Notes: generated by a model from the sequence alone, not told the origin. 64,000 nucleotides of DNA from Salminus brasiliensis (GCF_030463535.1 NC_132894.1:13475433-13539432); one strand, 5' to 3'. Positions 12,901 through 26,711 are shown, numbered from the stretch's first letter. Made by a program: numbers and translations.

Positions 12901-13267
12901 TTGCAATGGGGCACATTCGTTGCCATGGCGACTGTCAGGAAAGGTTAGCCTCATGGAGGCTGTGCTTATTTTGGGATGTCTCTTCTCGGCTCCAGGAGAG
13001 GAAAGACAGGGATCAGTGAGTGTCTTGATCCCTCACAGCTGCACTGCCACACTGCAGATGCCTTTTCTGAGTATCCAGCCAGAACAGAAAGACGACAGCA
13101 CGTAAAAGAAGAGTAAGACCCAATGACAGATGTACATTGTGCACATACATGGTGTGTGTGCATTTGATATGTGATACTGTGTCACATTATTGTATTGGTG
13201 TATTGATGGGAAGCTGGCTTAGTTTATGTGTTAGACTAAAGGGCTGTCATTTACTTAAAATAATGTG
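9941..13267. other. Non-coding, nothing gene-like
   Basis: AT-rich. A less repeat-like stretch at 10,500-10,720 carries an inverted pair of TAATCC-type sites (see findings). No exon supported. Confidence 0.45.
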
Positions 13268-13740
13268 TTTTACATTTACAGCATTTAGCAGATCTATTGA
13301 TAATACCTTTGGATATTCTGAGTGAATCTGGATGAAAGTGTATCTGGATGAAAGCTAATGCTAATTTCAGTACACCAGTAGATCTCACGAGACTTTGGGC
13401 TGGTGTTCTGGGCGGCCTAGAGGTGTATGTGTGAAGCCGGGCCCATTTACCAAAAATTAGTTACGCTATAATGCCACTCTGAAGTGCTCACGAAAGAGCT
13501 GGGTCTTCAGTTGACTGGTTCTGCTGTTCGGACACTCAGTGTGAGTGCCAGCACAGAGAACCATCTGGATGTTTGTCTTCCATGCGCTCTTAAAGATGGT
13601 GGGTCAAACTGAGCTGTACTAAGAGCTCTTGGTTTGGATCGGGTTTTAACCATTGCCATCAGGTAGGAATTAGCTGGACCATTTTTGGCTTAGTAGATGA
13701 GTAGAACATGAGTCGAGCTGCTGCTTTCTGGATTTCTGGT
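13268..13740 (-). mobile_element. SINE/LINE fragment, reverse strand
   Basis: Begins TTACATTTACAGCATTTAGC, the reverse complement of the TAAATG-tailed 3' end. It continues with GAAAGAGCTGGGTCTTCAG and further repeat-like text to about 13,740. No ORF. Confidence 0.5.
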
Positions 13741-14250
13741 CAGGTCTTGAGATGACAAGGGACTAAACAAGCGTCTGAGTGGCGTCTCCTCAGACAAATG
13801 GTTGAATTTCCCTTAAGTTATAGAGGAGAAATCTGCACGACTGTGCCAGGTTGTTGTAACTCCTTAAACTTTAATTGACTAATTAGGACAGACAGCTTAA
13901 GGAACTGTCATTAATAGAATAATTAAATTCTCAAACTCTAACTTTTGCTTACTCTCCACAACCATGGGCTCCTAAGCAGCTGGCTGTAGATCTAAAAAAG
14001 AAAATAAGCAGAATAAGAATATAAAAAGATGACAGCGTTAAGAGGAACTGTGAATGTCAAGGTAAAAACCCTGTGTGTATACTGACCAGACCCCTGCCCC
14101 AACCTGCAGAAAGGTTTAGCTGACACAGGAGTGGTCCAGCCTGATCTTACCGTGAAAACGCCCACATTGGCCATTTGTTTTGTCATGTAAAACAACCCAT
14201 TTTAACGCAGAGTGGAAATGCGACCTTTAGGGACAAAGAAAAGACTACAG

Positions 14251-14478
14251 GGAGGTTTAGGTGTGGATTTAAGTGTAGGTTAAGATTAAGGTTTAGTTGT
14301 AGATTAAGTTGAAGGATAATATTAGGTTGAGATTAGGTTTAGGTGTAGATTAAGGTAATACAATTACATTTCACAGTTTTTTCAGTACAAAACTGAAAAA
14401 TGTAATTTTATTATCTTAAAATACACCTAGACCTTATCTTAACCCTTATTCTAAACCCTTATTCTAACCTTAACCACA
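14251..14478. repeat. Fold-back element with AGGTTTAGG-type subrepeats
   Basis: The left arm has degenerate repeats such as GGTTTAGGTGT, TAGGTTAAGATTAAGG and GGTTTAGGTGTAGATTAAGG. The right arm has the complement (ACACCTAGACCTTATC, TTAACCCTTATTCTAAACCC). AAAACTGAAAAATGTAATTT and its complement flank the centre. Overall an imperfect palindrome of about 225 bp. Confidence 0.6.
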
Positions 14479-15289
14479 CTGGAATGATGAATCCTTACTA
14501 GTTCTCCAGTAATTTTAGTCCAGTCATTTTTTTATTTCCTAAAAGTTAATAAAAGATAATTTTCTCCAACATGATCTCCCAGCACTGTTTTATCAGTTCG
14601 TCTTCATGCATGCAATCATACTATATGGTTGTTCCTATCTGAGATCACATTAAGTGGTGATGCACGATAATAAAACTGTAAATGTTTGTATGTGCTTGTA
14701 ATGTTGATCCAGGTAGATGTTTTCATAATTTTAACATTTTAGAAATGTTTATAATTACGTAAATGAAACTTGGCTATCAGCATTGGATATCAGAACTGCA
14801 TTGACCTGTTATGTCCTGTTAACATAAGGCCTGCTGTACTTGTATACAACATAAGGCAGTAGAGGCCTGTGGATGCCCTCCATGGAATTTTAAATACTGC
14901 AACAGTACCTATGATCCATCAAGTTAGAGGTCAAGGTAGCCATGATACCATCTGTCTTAATGAAATTGAATATATTGACCCTGAGTAGTTGACCTTCACA
15001 GAGTTTTACCAACAGCCTTGTCATTCCTCTGCGGTTACTCTGTGTAAATATATCTATTCTCATATATATATATATATATACAAATAGATAGATAGATATC
15101 TATCTCCTGCAACATTCCTTATTTTTATATGTGACTTTTAATGCAATTCAGCATAATAAAGATCCAGTGAATATCCTAAATATTAAAAGTACATTTGCTC
15201 TAAATTGTTAGGCTCAAGAATAATGATATGATGCCCTTAACCGTGGTCCTTTTGTTCATAGTCTGTCTCGCTAAAGTAGCTTTTATTGG

Positions 15290-15800
15290 AATCATGAGAT
15301 TCTTGGTTACAAGCAGGACCTTTACTGTACACCAGCTGACAGACTGGTGTACAGTCAACAACCTTCACTGGAATGTAGAGAAGACCAAGGAAATGGTTGT
15401 TGACTTCAGGAAAACAAAACACGACCACTCTCCGCTCAACATCAACGGCTCCTCTGTGGAGATCGAACTGATGTCTTTTCTGTTACATGCACACTCTTTA
15501 CCCCAGATAAAATGGGAAGCATTTTTTGCACAAAGCATTTGCACTAATAACTTTACTACCTCACTGGACTCAATATTTATTACACACTGCATAATTTGCA
15601 CACTACCGCCAATTATTTATTATTCTCTGTCTGTACTGTGTTGTGTTGTCTGTCCGCACTTGTATTGTGTTGCCCTTGTGTTTTGTATGCACTGTCTATG
15701 TTGCACCATGGTCCTGGAGGAACGTTGTTTCGCTTCACTGTGTAATCTGTATGTAGTTGAAATGACAATAAAACCCACTTGACTTGACTTGACTTGAAAC
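15290..15800 (+). mobile_element. 3' end of a non-LTR retrotransposon with TTGAC tail
   Basis: The start encodes LTDWCTVNNLHWNVEKTKEM and VVDFRKTK, a C-terminal reverse-transcriptase signature of L2/Rex-like LINEs. Then comes the 3' UTR with GAACGTTGTTTCGCTTCACT and AATGACAATAAAACC and a tail of TTGAC repeats ending about 15,797. Most of the reverse transcriptase is missing (5' truncation). Confidence 0.8.
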
Positions 15801-16093
15801 AAATTCCTGTGTGCATTAACCCCTTAACACTCCAAGGCTTATTACACACTAAGGTATATTATTCAGTAACAACAGAGACTTCAGTAAAATCTTCTGATGT
15901 ATATACACATGTATATACATGTAATGATGTCTGCTGTGTATGAACATTGATCATTTTAAGTTTAAGTTTAAGTTGAACTTATCAGTGAACTTTTCTGGTT
16001 GTGTATGTTTTTGTTTGTGTTGTGTTTGTTGTGTTGAACTGCAATCTCTAATGAGTGTGTGTGTGTGTGTGTGTATGTGTGTGTGTTCTGCAG

Positions 16094-19000
16094 AGGAATG
16101 ATGAGGAGGCTGTATTGGACAGAGGCGGCACGCGCTCTATGCTCAACACCAACTTCGAAAAGGAGGAGTTGGAAGGTAAATGAGAAGAAATCTCTTATTC
16201 TGTATGTTTCTAATATGGATTCCTTAACATTCTCTAAATGTGTGAGTGTCAAAACGACAAAGTCAGCTTCACTGCCCCTGCAAAGATCATTAGGGATTTG
16301 CATCTTGACTAATATTGATATTTAAGGAACCATACGAGTTAATAAATGAGTAGTTGGTCACCCAATGCGAAGGGCAAAATCAATGGGCAACATGAACACT
16401 TTTTAAGCAAATGTTTTTTTACTGTTTCTTAACCAGCTAACAACTAGAGTGGTTAACATCAGCTACTGTAGTAGTTTTGCCTTCTCTGTATTCTCAGTCA
16501 ACGTCTTTGTGACAAGCTCAGTATTTTCAGGTTGGGGGGTTAGTTTCAACTGCAGAGAGCAGAAAATGAAAATGAACTCAATCCTGATCCTGATTTGAGT
16601 AGCTGGAATCCTTAGGAGAGGTGAGAGAGAGTGGTCGGTGGCCGGTGTGGCCGGTGTTGCCATGTAGCAGACTGGCCAGGTCAGAGTCATGTGAGAATTT
16701 GTTTTTAAGGGGACAATGCATATTTCTCAACACATAGTTGGGACATAACATAATTCAAATAAAATCCAAATAATCAACATGAGCAAAATGACGCCAAATG
16801 CGCAGCTGTAGTGTGAACTCAAGGTGAAGTAAACGGTTATGATGAACCATACTGAACCATATGATTTCAGTATTTGAATACTGGCTTCTTGAACAGTTAC
16901 TCTGGTACTACAGTACCCATGCACTAATGCTCATACAATTCATTTCTATATTCTGCCGTAACAGAGACTAAAATCAATGCTAAGAGACCGTAAGCCATGA
17001 TGAACAAAAAGCCTGTACAGCTCCTGACGTCAGCTTTGCTGAGTCCTCGGGAAATATTCCTTTTTGAGAGCAGTCTAATCTTGGCTCACACACCATGCAC
17101 GCAGCCAGAGGAACAAGCATTCGCGTAATTTCTCTATTTCCAAAACCCTGTCCTTACTTGTCCTCCTCAGAGCTTAGAGTGCTAGAGCTGTGTACAATCT
17201 GTGATGAATCATATCATGGTAATATCAGATTCTTAATTAAATGTTCATTCATTTCTGCCGATCTTCTTGATGTATCAGGGTCCGTTCACATGTTTGTTCT
17301 CTCTCACGTTTGCCCCTCTGACTACATGTTAATAGTATGCTGACGTAATCACAGGCGGCTCATCTGTGCAACCTGACCATGGGGGCATGTAAACACCCAA
17401 ACACACACACACACACACTGCCTGTACTGAGGTCACCGAGAGGTGATGTAGGTAATTGCAGGGGACCAGTGTGTATGTGCACGCATGTGTGTTGAAAAGA
17501 CCCTAAACCCTAAATATTTTGTCCTGCAAAAACCTTGTATCTCCATTTATAGCATTTGTCACTTTTTTACATCATTTAAATCTGAGAGTTGTTCTTTACA
17601 TCATGTCAAAAATAATAAAGAGACCAATAGAAAGGTCCAAAATGAATTGGAATACAATATGTTCAACGGTGACTTCCAGTGAAAGATAAGAAGGTTATTT
17701 TCCAACAATATAAACTAAAATGCTGGGTTAAGCTTCTTTATTACAGTATTAAGAAAAGTCTGTGTAAGAAAGGGAAGCAGAAAGCTGTCCTTTCTTTTTC
17801 CTTCTTAATGTTAATACGTAATAGACACAGCACTCACACCGACTGTCATATATTTCCAGGGACATCTGCCAGTTCCACTTTAAATCATCTCACGACTCGC
17901 TGTTGAGAGGTGCCATATCTGCCAGCCTGAATTGTCTAGTTTTACTAGTCATACTTTGCTCTGACTTCCAACTCTGAACTAGTAACACTTTGTGCTGTCA
18001 CAAACCCTGTTCTGGTGTCAGAAAGCGACTGTCGCAATTAAGTGTACGGGTGCATCAACCCTTAATGGCCCATAAAAGGATAAAAGGAGTAGTCGCTTTG
18101 GCCTCCTTACATATGCGATTATTGGAGTTTCCGATTACTGTAACCACCTACTCTTAATGAATAAGGCTGATAAGAACTAGCCTGCTACTTTTATTGCTCT
18201 AACATTGCTCTCTGTTTAACACCTATGAAAAGCTTGTCTTCATGTTACAGCCAACACTGTTACTCAGAAGTGTCCATCCAGAAATGTGAAAGACCAATAA
18301 AAGCCCAAAAAAACTCCAGACTCCAGACTCCATGTCAGACAACATAATTAATTATTTTCTCAAAATTCTCAGGATGTCATAATAATTATAATTTCTCCAC
18401 GAGTAATTTTGAGCTGGAGTTCGGATGGCTTTTTCTCTGTGGTAGGAAGCCAAGTCCCTCCTCTAATGTTTGGAGCCAGGAATGATAGATGATAGCTAAA
18501 AGGGAGGTGATGGGGTGGTGGGGGGTTGTACAGATTTGTCATGGACACATGGACAAAGGTGGAGATGGAATATTATAGGATAGAACTGGAATCTTTACAT
18601 GGTTTTGGTTTGCACTCTACACGACTGATCAGTGACACAAGGTTAAGAGGTTACAAAGATCTTTCAGCAGGAGTTGTTTTGCTCTCCAAAAACATATGAC
18701 TTCACCAAAATACATGCGAGAACTGATGCAATGCCATGTGCCAAACTGGGTGTCCGTAAGAGACGACTGATACAAGTTGAAAGAATATGGATTAGGAAAA
18801 TGGATAAACTCCTCCCTCTGTATCTTGAAACCTGGGAGAGCGAGGAGACGTGCACGTTGTTGTCGGCAGACGTTGAGATGTGCTGTCGGCAGTGTATGAC
18901 GATATAGATAATTAGGGCTGTAAACTAACTGAATTCTGTAATGTGTGCATGGGGGTAGTGGGGCAGGAAACAAGCTTCCCGGGTGAGTTTCAGGCCCCCC

Positions 19001-22000
19001 AAGGCAGTGCATTAGATGATTGGTTGGATTGATTTTTTTTTTACTTTGGAATGGCAGACAAACGGGAAGCACTGTTTGGCTAGTATCAGTGTCTTCAACC
19101 ATTGGTTCAAATGCCATCTTTGGTCCAATACTTTTTATGTTAATCCAAGATGGAGGAGCCAAGATTACAACTGTCATCATAGACGTGCATTCACACACAC
19201 ACACACATACAGAGAAACAAACACACACACAGTGGTGGTGTTAGGGCCAGTATGTAAGGCCACTGGTTCTCAGTGTGTGTGCCTGAGGTGGTTGTCAGTA
19301 CGGATTAGTTTCACATGCCCCCCCCCCCCCCCCCACACACACACAGACACACCTTGTCAACCTGCATCCCTCAGACAGACTCAGTAGTGTTGGAGTCAGA
19401 CATGAGTGCTACAGGCATTGAGGAGAGGGAGGCTGCCAGAGACTGAAAAGAAGACTGACTTTGAGTCTTATTGAAATGGATGGACATCAATCAAATCTGG
19501 TGAATAACTGTATGGCTTGGCTGGTGAAATAGTTTATTATATGTCCAGCATGTTTCTTGATGGCTGTGTTTTGCTCTTGCAGGTCACCGCACTCTGTACA
19601 TCGGGGTGCACGTCCCTCTAGGCCGGAGATCACACAGACGACACCGCCACCATGGACATCGTCACAGGAAGAGGTCACGAGAGAGAGACTCTGGAACCGA
19701 GGATGGCAGGGAGTCTCCCTCGTACAGTAAGTGTGTGTGTAGAGTGAAAATGCTTACCATACTGTAAATGAGTGACTCAAACCTTTCTTATCTCTGCTGT
19801 CTCATACTCTCTCTTTCTCGCGCTCTCTCTCTGGCCTGCAGTGGACACTCCGTCTCAGAGGGTGCAGTTTCTGTTGGGGATGGAGGATGAGGATGAGGAG
19901 CACATTCCTCACGCACTCTTCACTGAGCTAGATGAGATCTGTTTGAGAGAGGGAGAGGATGCTGAGTGGAAAGAGACTGCTAGGTACACCAACACACACA
20001 CATACAGAGAATTTCAGGTGTAGAAAATCACATTTTAGTTCCTATTTCACATTTTAGTTCCTATTCTGATGTAAATATTACCTGAAGCTGCTGGCCAGTA
20101 TGTGCCCGCTTTTATGCACTGCACTGCTGCCGCATGATTGACTGATTGTTCGGTGTTTATTGTATTGTATGTAGTTTCCCTGGTACACGTTGGTACACTT
20201 CAGTACAATTCGAATAACACAGTGAAGTGCAGCTCATTAATGGATGTACAATACAACCAATCTGGACAAGAATTAAGTCTAAGTACAATTATTACTCAAA
20301 TTAGCCTGTTTAGACTAGTATCAGCATCCTTATTTCCCCTATGTATTAGACGTGTTGCATACAGTAAATGACTTTGACAGTGACAGTGCCTCCTATCTGC
20401 TCTCCATGTTCTATGGAAAGTAAACAGTGTGGTTATTGACCCGGTCTGAATGATTGACCGGTGCAATGTGCTAGTTTCTGTTTATCCTAGGTTAACCCTA
20501 CTCAGTGCAGATCTCCAGGATTTTAGCGTGCATGCTCCTGCCCTTTTAAGTGTACCTAATGAAGTGAACACCACTTAAGGCTTCTCTATAGAAAGTCCTG
20601 CTTCTCTTAGTGGTGGTTACAGGACATTTAGTCTTTAAGTGGGCACACAGAGGCAGATTCATCATATCCTGCATAAAAACAGCAATAAGCTACCTTAATG
20701 TAGGACATACAATGTCTTGTACAGGTGGAACAGCACTGGCATGACATGACAAATGCCCTGTAACGAAAACTTAATGTCCAAATGATGTGAATAAAGTGCT
20801 GAAATGTACAAAGCTGTTCCCATTTCATTGTGTTTGGTACATGACCTACATACTACACTCTCTTTCTCCCTCCCTCTCTTAGTTTCTCACTATTTCTGTC
20901 TGTCTGTTTATCTGTCTATATACAGTGCTGTTAAAAAGTACTTTTGCACATTTGCCACAATAAATGGTTTCACACTTAAACAGCTATAACCAAATACTTC
21001 CTATAACTGGAGACCAGTCTTTCTCGTTGCTGTGGAGAAATTCCTGGCCACTCTTCTTTGCAAGATTTCTGTAATTGGAGAGCTTTCGAGGAAGAACTGC
21101 CACATTATCTCAATGGTGGGCCACTCCAAAACATTTGTTTAATTTGTTTTGGCCCATTCAGATTCTTGCTCCTGTGCTTCCAATCATAACCCAGTCATGA
21201 TCATAACCAATCATAACCTAAGCAGAACGCAGTTGTGCTTCAGATCACAAACTGATGACTGGACCTTATTTTCTTGTTGAGAGCAGATTTTAAGGTTTCA
21301 TCAGTCATGGCAAGTCACTCAGGCCTTAAGACAGCAAAGCATCCCTGTACCATTACACTACCGCCACCATGTTTGACTGTTGGTATTTTATTATAATTGG
21401 TGTGGAATGCTGAATTAGCTTTATACCAGATGTAAATGAATCCATTTAAAAGGTTCCACTTATGACTCATCAAGAGATTATTATTCAAGAAGGCTTGGGG
21501 GGTCATCAGGGTGTTTTTTTGGCAAATATGAGACAAGCCCTTATGTTCCTCTATATTAGCAGTGGCTTTCCCCTTTGCAACTCTCTCATTGATACCATTT
21601 TACCCAGAATCTTTCTAGTGGTGGAATCATTAATGCTGACCATATCTCAGGTGCTGCCAGTCCACATTATACTTCACTGCGTTCCAATCTGGAGTAGAAT
21701 CACACCACTTTTGGATTTTGGACGTTTTGGTGGGGTGGGATTTCACCAGCCCACTGTCTTTTGCTCACTCTGTGTCACTCCCTTGGGTGTCTGAACAGCA
21801 GAGTTGCTCACTGTCTTCAAACGCAGACCCACCTCTTCCGAGAGTACCTGGGCAAAGAGTAGAGTATTATGATCTCCATATTGACTTGTGTTTAGTAGTA
21901 TCTAAGCTTAGAGGGATCTTTGGATTTTAGTCTATTCAAACTAGCTGAGGTTATTCTTAAATAAATAGCGAAGCACTTTTTTAAGTCGCTGGATAAGAGC

Positions 22001-25000
22001 GTCTGCTTAATGTCATACATGTAAATATAAATGTGTTGTGTGTTTGCAGATGGCTAAAGTTTGAAGAGGACGTGGAGGACGGAGGGGAAAGATGGAGTAA
22101 GCCCTATGTAGCCACACTTTCCCTACACAGCCTGTTCGAGCTGCGCAGCTGTATCCTCAATGGCATCGTCATGCTGGATATGAGAGCGAACTCACTGGAG
22201 GAGATTGCAGGTCTCGTAGATCAGCACTTGCATTGCATATACGTTACAATATCATGTTTTACAATCTAGAATACTGAAAAAAACATCTGCAATTTTCCCA
22301 CTTTAAACATGCAGACATGGTTCTAGACCAGCACGAGACGTCAGTTGCTCTGGGAGAAGAAGTGCGGAAGAAGATCCGCAATGCTCTCCTTAAACAGCAC
22401 CACCATCAGAACCAGAAGAAACTGGCCAATCGCATCCCCATTGTCCGCTCCTTCGCTGACATTGGGAAGAAGCAGTCTGAGCCACACTCAATGGATAAGA
22501 ATGGTATTAGCATCCAGCTTGAAATCTTGGCTTTAGTGATATACTGTTACAAAATATTGCTACAAAATGTTGTCTTATCCAGTTTATATACATTCTCAGT
22601 CTGTCATTTAAAATAATAATAATAATAAAGAATCACATGTATTTCATTTATTGACTTTCTTTTGACCTTTTTATGAAGTCAGTATCACATTTTTTTATCA
22701 TATTTACACTTTTATTGTTTGTTTATACGTCACACTGTGTTTTCTTATTTGCTCTGTGATGTGTGTGTCTGTTGTGTGTTATCTGTGTGTTATCTGTATG
22801 CATGTTTGTATGTATGTTTCCCCTTCAGCCGTGGTCCCTACACTTCACCTTCCCAGTCCTAAGGCCCCCTTCTGGTCCTCTTTAAAGGCAGGCTGTATGA
22901 GAAACACACAGTCACCTTCAGGCAAAGTCTGGCCCCTCTGCTACCCCAAGTGTGTGTCCCCTCTCTCTAAGCACTCTCAGACCAGCAGTGTCTCTGCTCC
23001 CCCAAACCCCTCTACCTTACTCCCCAGCAGGCCCAGATTCCCCCTCAGCAAGCGACTCAGTCCCCCTTATGGCATGGGTTACCACCCCATCCCCTTCCAG
23101 GACCCAGCAGAAGAGCCGCTATCAGGCAACTCTGATGGAGACTAATGTTTTACTAAAACACAGGGTTGCGGTCTTTACACACTGAATGCAAATTAATCTG
23201 AATATCATAAAAAAATTTATTTGTGCCCCTGTTATTGATAATTTTATTGAGGGGCATATAAAATCAATATACTTTTGGCATGTTTGTTTATTGTGTTATG
23301 TTCAGTGTGTAATGGCCTTTAGACCAAGACTATAACTCTGTCGTCTAAACAGCTCTGGAGCTTAAAGGGAGCTGTCCAGCGTCTAGTGCTGAAACCACAA
23401 TGCGTAGTGTTCATAGAGTTGATATTCAACAGTCTTAGGAGTTAGTCTGTGTAATTTCTTCAGGATACTTACACATTGCAATACTACCAACTCTAGTCGC
23501 CACAGGACCTGTAGAAGTAGTGTAGCCCTGACTGCATTTATGTTCTGTTCTAGGAAAGGCCTCATTCATTGCCATGCTAACACGAATACCCTCACCCTAA
23601 AATATTATTTACATTATTATTATCATATACAATATTACATTACATTATGTGTCATTGCATGGTTGCTTTAAACATGAGTATTTAGGTCATCTCATTTAGA
23701 GGGTAATCTTAAGGCCTCATCTTGCTAGCCTTAATAGTGAGTTCATGATGAGTCTCTGCTGTTCGCAGGTCAAACGGTTTCTCCACAATCACAGCCAACT
23801 TGCACAGAGGCCCGGAGTGATGGCAGTCGAGAAAACAGTGCAGTGGACTTCAGTAAGGTAAAACTCATCCTGACATTAGTCATCTCACTTACATGCCAGA
23901 AGAGTTTCAGCATGTGCATATTCACGTTGGACATGTTAAATTGTATTGGCATGTGCTACTGGAGCTTTTGTGAAACTGATGTAGCACAACCCACCCTTTT
24001 AGACTTTTTTAGGATTTTTCCACGACAACATGCACTATATGTACAAATGTTGATTAAGGTCCTGTTGCATTCAGGTAAGTTGCATTGCTGGCACCATGGA
24101 GCAGATATATAAAGCTCCTATGGAGCAGTGAAACTGTGTTCTCTGGAATGATGGTGCACCATCCAATACTTTTAGGATGAGGTGGGGTGGCATGGTGATC
24201 ATCTAAAACCCTGACCTCATAAAAGCAGTCAAATCCTCACTGCAATGCTCCAAACTCTTCCATGGACAGTAGAGACAGTCACTCCAACAAAAGCAGGATA
24301 AACTATGACATGTAATAGCTCAGGTCAGGATCTAACTCATATTTCCAGAACATTTTTAGCAATTTTCCAGAAGTTTCTATGAAAAATAGTCTCTTACTTT
24401 TCTGTTATTCAGGACATGTGGGAACCCTGTGGTTTCTATGCTACATCAAATAAACAATAAAATAACATTTTTTTTTATCTATGAGTTTCCTTTTTACATT
24501 AAGTTCTTCACATAACTAGTAAATGTGACAAAAGTTATTATTAAAGGGGACGAGCAGAAATGACAGAAATTACTGTGCTAACTGTCTTAGTATGTCAGTA
24601 AAGGAGTTTAAAAGGACAGTTTGACAAACAATAACTCGGTTTGTTAGTATGTTTACAAATCTACCACTTCGAGTAGTTTTACAAAAAATATAAGAAACAC
24701 GTTTCCCCCTTATCTCATATGTAGTCAATCATCCAAGACATGCTTGATGTGAGTTAGCAATGTGTAGACTGCTCATGTGCATGTTATCTATATTATTTTT
24801 TGTGCCCCCAACAAATCTCTTTTTCTCTTTTAGATATAGAAGCTTTGACATTGCTAGTAATATAACTGCACGTATTTGAAATCTGCAGATAGATCTTCAT
24901 TTCATGAAGAAGATCCCACCTGGGGCAGAGGCCTCAAACATCCTGGTTGGTGAACTAGAGTTCTTGGAAAAGCCAGTGGTGGCCTTTGTGCGCCTCTCCC

Positions 25001-26711
25001 CTGCTGTGCTGCTCAATGGCTTGGCTGAGGTTCCCATCACCACGAGGTGAGATGCAGGAGCACTGTACACAAATAAAAACACATTCAGAATACTTAAGGT
25101 TGCATGTGTTGTCATCTGATCATGGTGAAGGGAATTAGTGAGAACGAGTGTTCTGGAGATCCTCCTGAATATCCAATGTTTTTTTGTTTTTGTCTGGGAA
25201 ACTGAATCATTGCAGATTCCTTACAATGCAAAGAAACAGGCGTCTGTGTCAGTCTGCTGTGTCTGTTAGACTAGCTTCTATAGTACAATGTGCCCGTTTT
25301 CCAGGTTTCTGTTTATACTGCTGGGGCCTATGGGGAAAGGGCCACAGTATCATGAGATCGGTCGCTCCATTGCCACGCTCATGACAGATGAGGTCAGTAC
25401 CCTCAGCCCCATCCCACACTTCATTCTCTGTCTGTGTTTTTACTCTCTAACCTGTTAACTGCTTATCTCCACTGCTTAGGTGTTTCATGATGTAGCATAT
25501 AAGGCAAAGGACCGGAGTGACTTGGTTGCTGGTATTGATGAGTTTTTGGACCAAGTGACAGTGCTGCCACCAGGAGAGTGGGACCCTACCATCAGAATAG
25601 AACCGCCCAAGAACGTGCCCTCTCAGGTGGGACCTAAAGCACAGATCTTTTAACACTTAATTCAATTCATTATGGCCGGTCAGTGGCAATACTCAAACAG
25701 ACCTTGGCATTCAAGCGATGTTTGATCGGTATTATCAGCCCCAAAGTGTGCCAAGAAAACATTCCCCACACAATTTCACCACCTCCACCTGCCTGCACTG
25801 TGGACACAAGGCAAGCCTCAACAGAAAATGAGATTTAATAGACCAGGCTAAGTTTTTCCAGTTTTCAGCTGTCCAGATTTGGTGAGCCTCAGCCCAGTGC
25901 TGCCATAGCTTCCAGTTCTTGCCTGACATAACAAAAACCTCACTGCTGTTGTAGCCCATCCTCAAGAGTTGCCTCAAGGAACTAGTCTGTAAACATAATT
26001 TTATGCATTGCACTGCTGCCACATGATTGGCTAATTAGATAATTGCATGCATGTTCCTAATAAATTGCTTGGTGAGTTTATTTTTTTGTTTAGTTTTAGG
26101 GCGTTTTTACACGTGCACTTTTAGTCTGGTAAAATTGAATTCATTTGGACAGGTGTGAATACAGTAATTGCACTCGAATACAGACCAAAACATCACACCA
26201 AGACCCTTGAGAAGAGGTGGTCTCAGTCCGGCCCCAAACATTGGAATGGTTAATTTATGGTGAGAATGATATGACCTCAATCTGACCCAACTATTGGGTG
26301 TACCCCTCAAGTTTGAGCTTACGGTAGTATACTGCCACGTTCACGATGCCATTAACTGGTTAGACAAGAGCAAACATGCTACAGGTGTAAAAACGGGTTT
26401 CCCGAGGGAGTGCTTATGCGAATCGAAGATGGTCTATCCTCTAAAGAACGATCCAGCTGAAACGATAGGTTAGCTGAAACCATGTTGGTCTCTCCCGAGA
26501 GACTAATCTCATTAGCATGTAGTGGAGTGCTGAATTATGAGGCTGTATTAGTTTGAGAGTGTTAAGTGGTGATTGAGGTTAATGAAATTGATGCCTATGT
26601 AATTTTCTAGGAGAAAAGGAAAATTCCTCCTTTACCTAACGGAGTGACTGATCTAGGAGAGGAAGAAGCACACGGAGGCCATGGAGGGCCTGAATTACAG
26701 CGCACGGGAAA
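16094..26711 (+). CDS. slc4a10: slc4a10 exons for the N-terminal cytoplasmic domain
   Basis: The first ten constitutive exons encode the cytosolic domain of the SLC4 family. The order is an acidic start (RNDEEAV), a His/Arg-rich stretch in the exon at 19583 ([19 protein letters not shown]), the conserved block [12 protein letters not shown], an acidic run, then [20 protein letters not shown] and the [13 protein letters not shown] segment. The exon at 23769 carries ENSAVDFSK. Those at 24889-25626 carry [31 protein letters not shown] and [16 protein letters not shown]. The 26611 exon links to the membrane domain through GPELQRTGK. Phases agree at every junction. The 30-residue optional insert that follows VDFSK in some mammalian isoforms was not found between 23858 and 24888. 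The upstream exon for the first roughly 16 residues is also missing and is probably outside the window. Confidence 0.93.

Larger units (their letters stand above)
16176..19582 (+). other. slc4a10: slc4a10 intron after the first visible exon
   Basis: 3.4 kb. Contains the dispersed repeat at 17,525 and CA/poly-C runs before the next exon. The 199-codon reverse frame at 18,629-19,228 overlaps CA repeats and is not supported as a gene. Confidence 0.6.

Noticed and set aside
15228-15782. 184-codon ORF
   Set aside because: Only its first part resembles reverse transcriptase; the rest is LINE 3' UTR, so it is a retrotransposon remnant.
1-16093. First coding exon of slc4a10
   Set aside because: Searched by eye for a start exon encoding a MEIKDQG..EPLLPT-like peptide with a phase-0 donor; none found.
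18629-19228. 199-codon reverse-strand ORF
   Set aside because: Begins in a CA repeat, lies in an slc4a10 intron and has no protein-like features.
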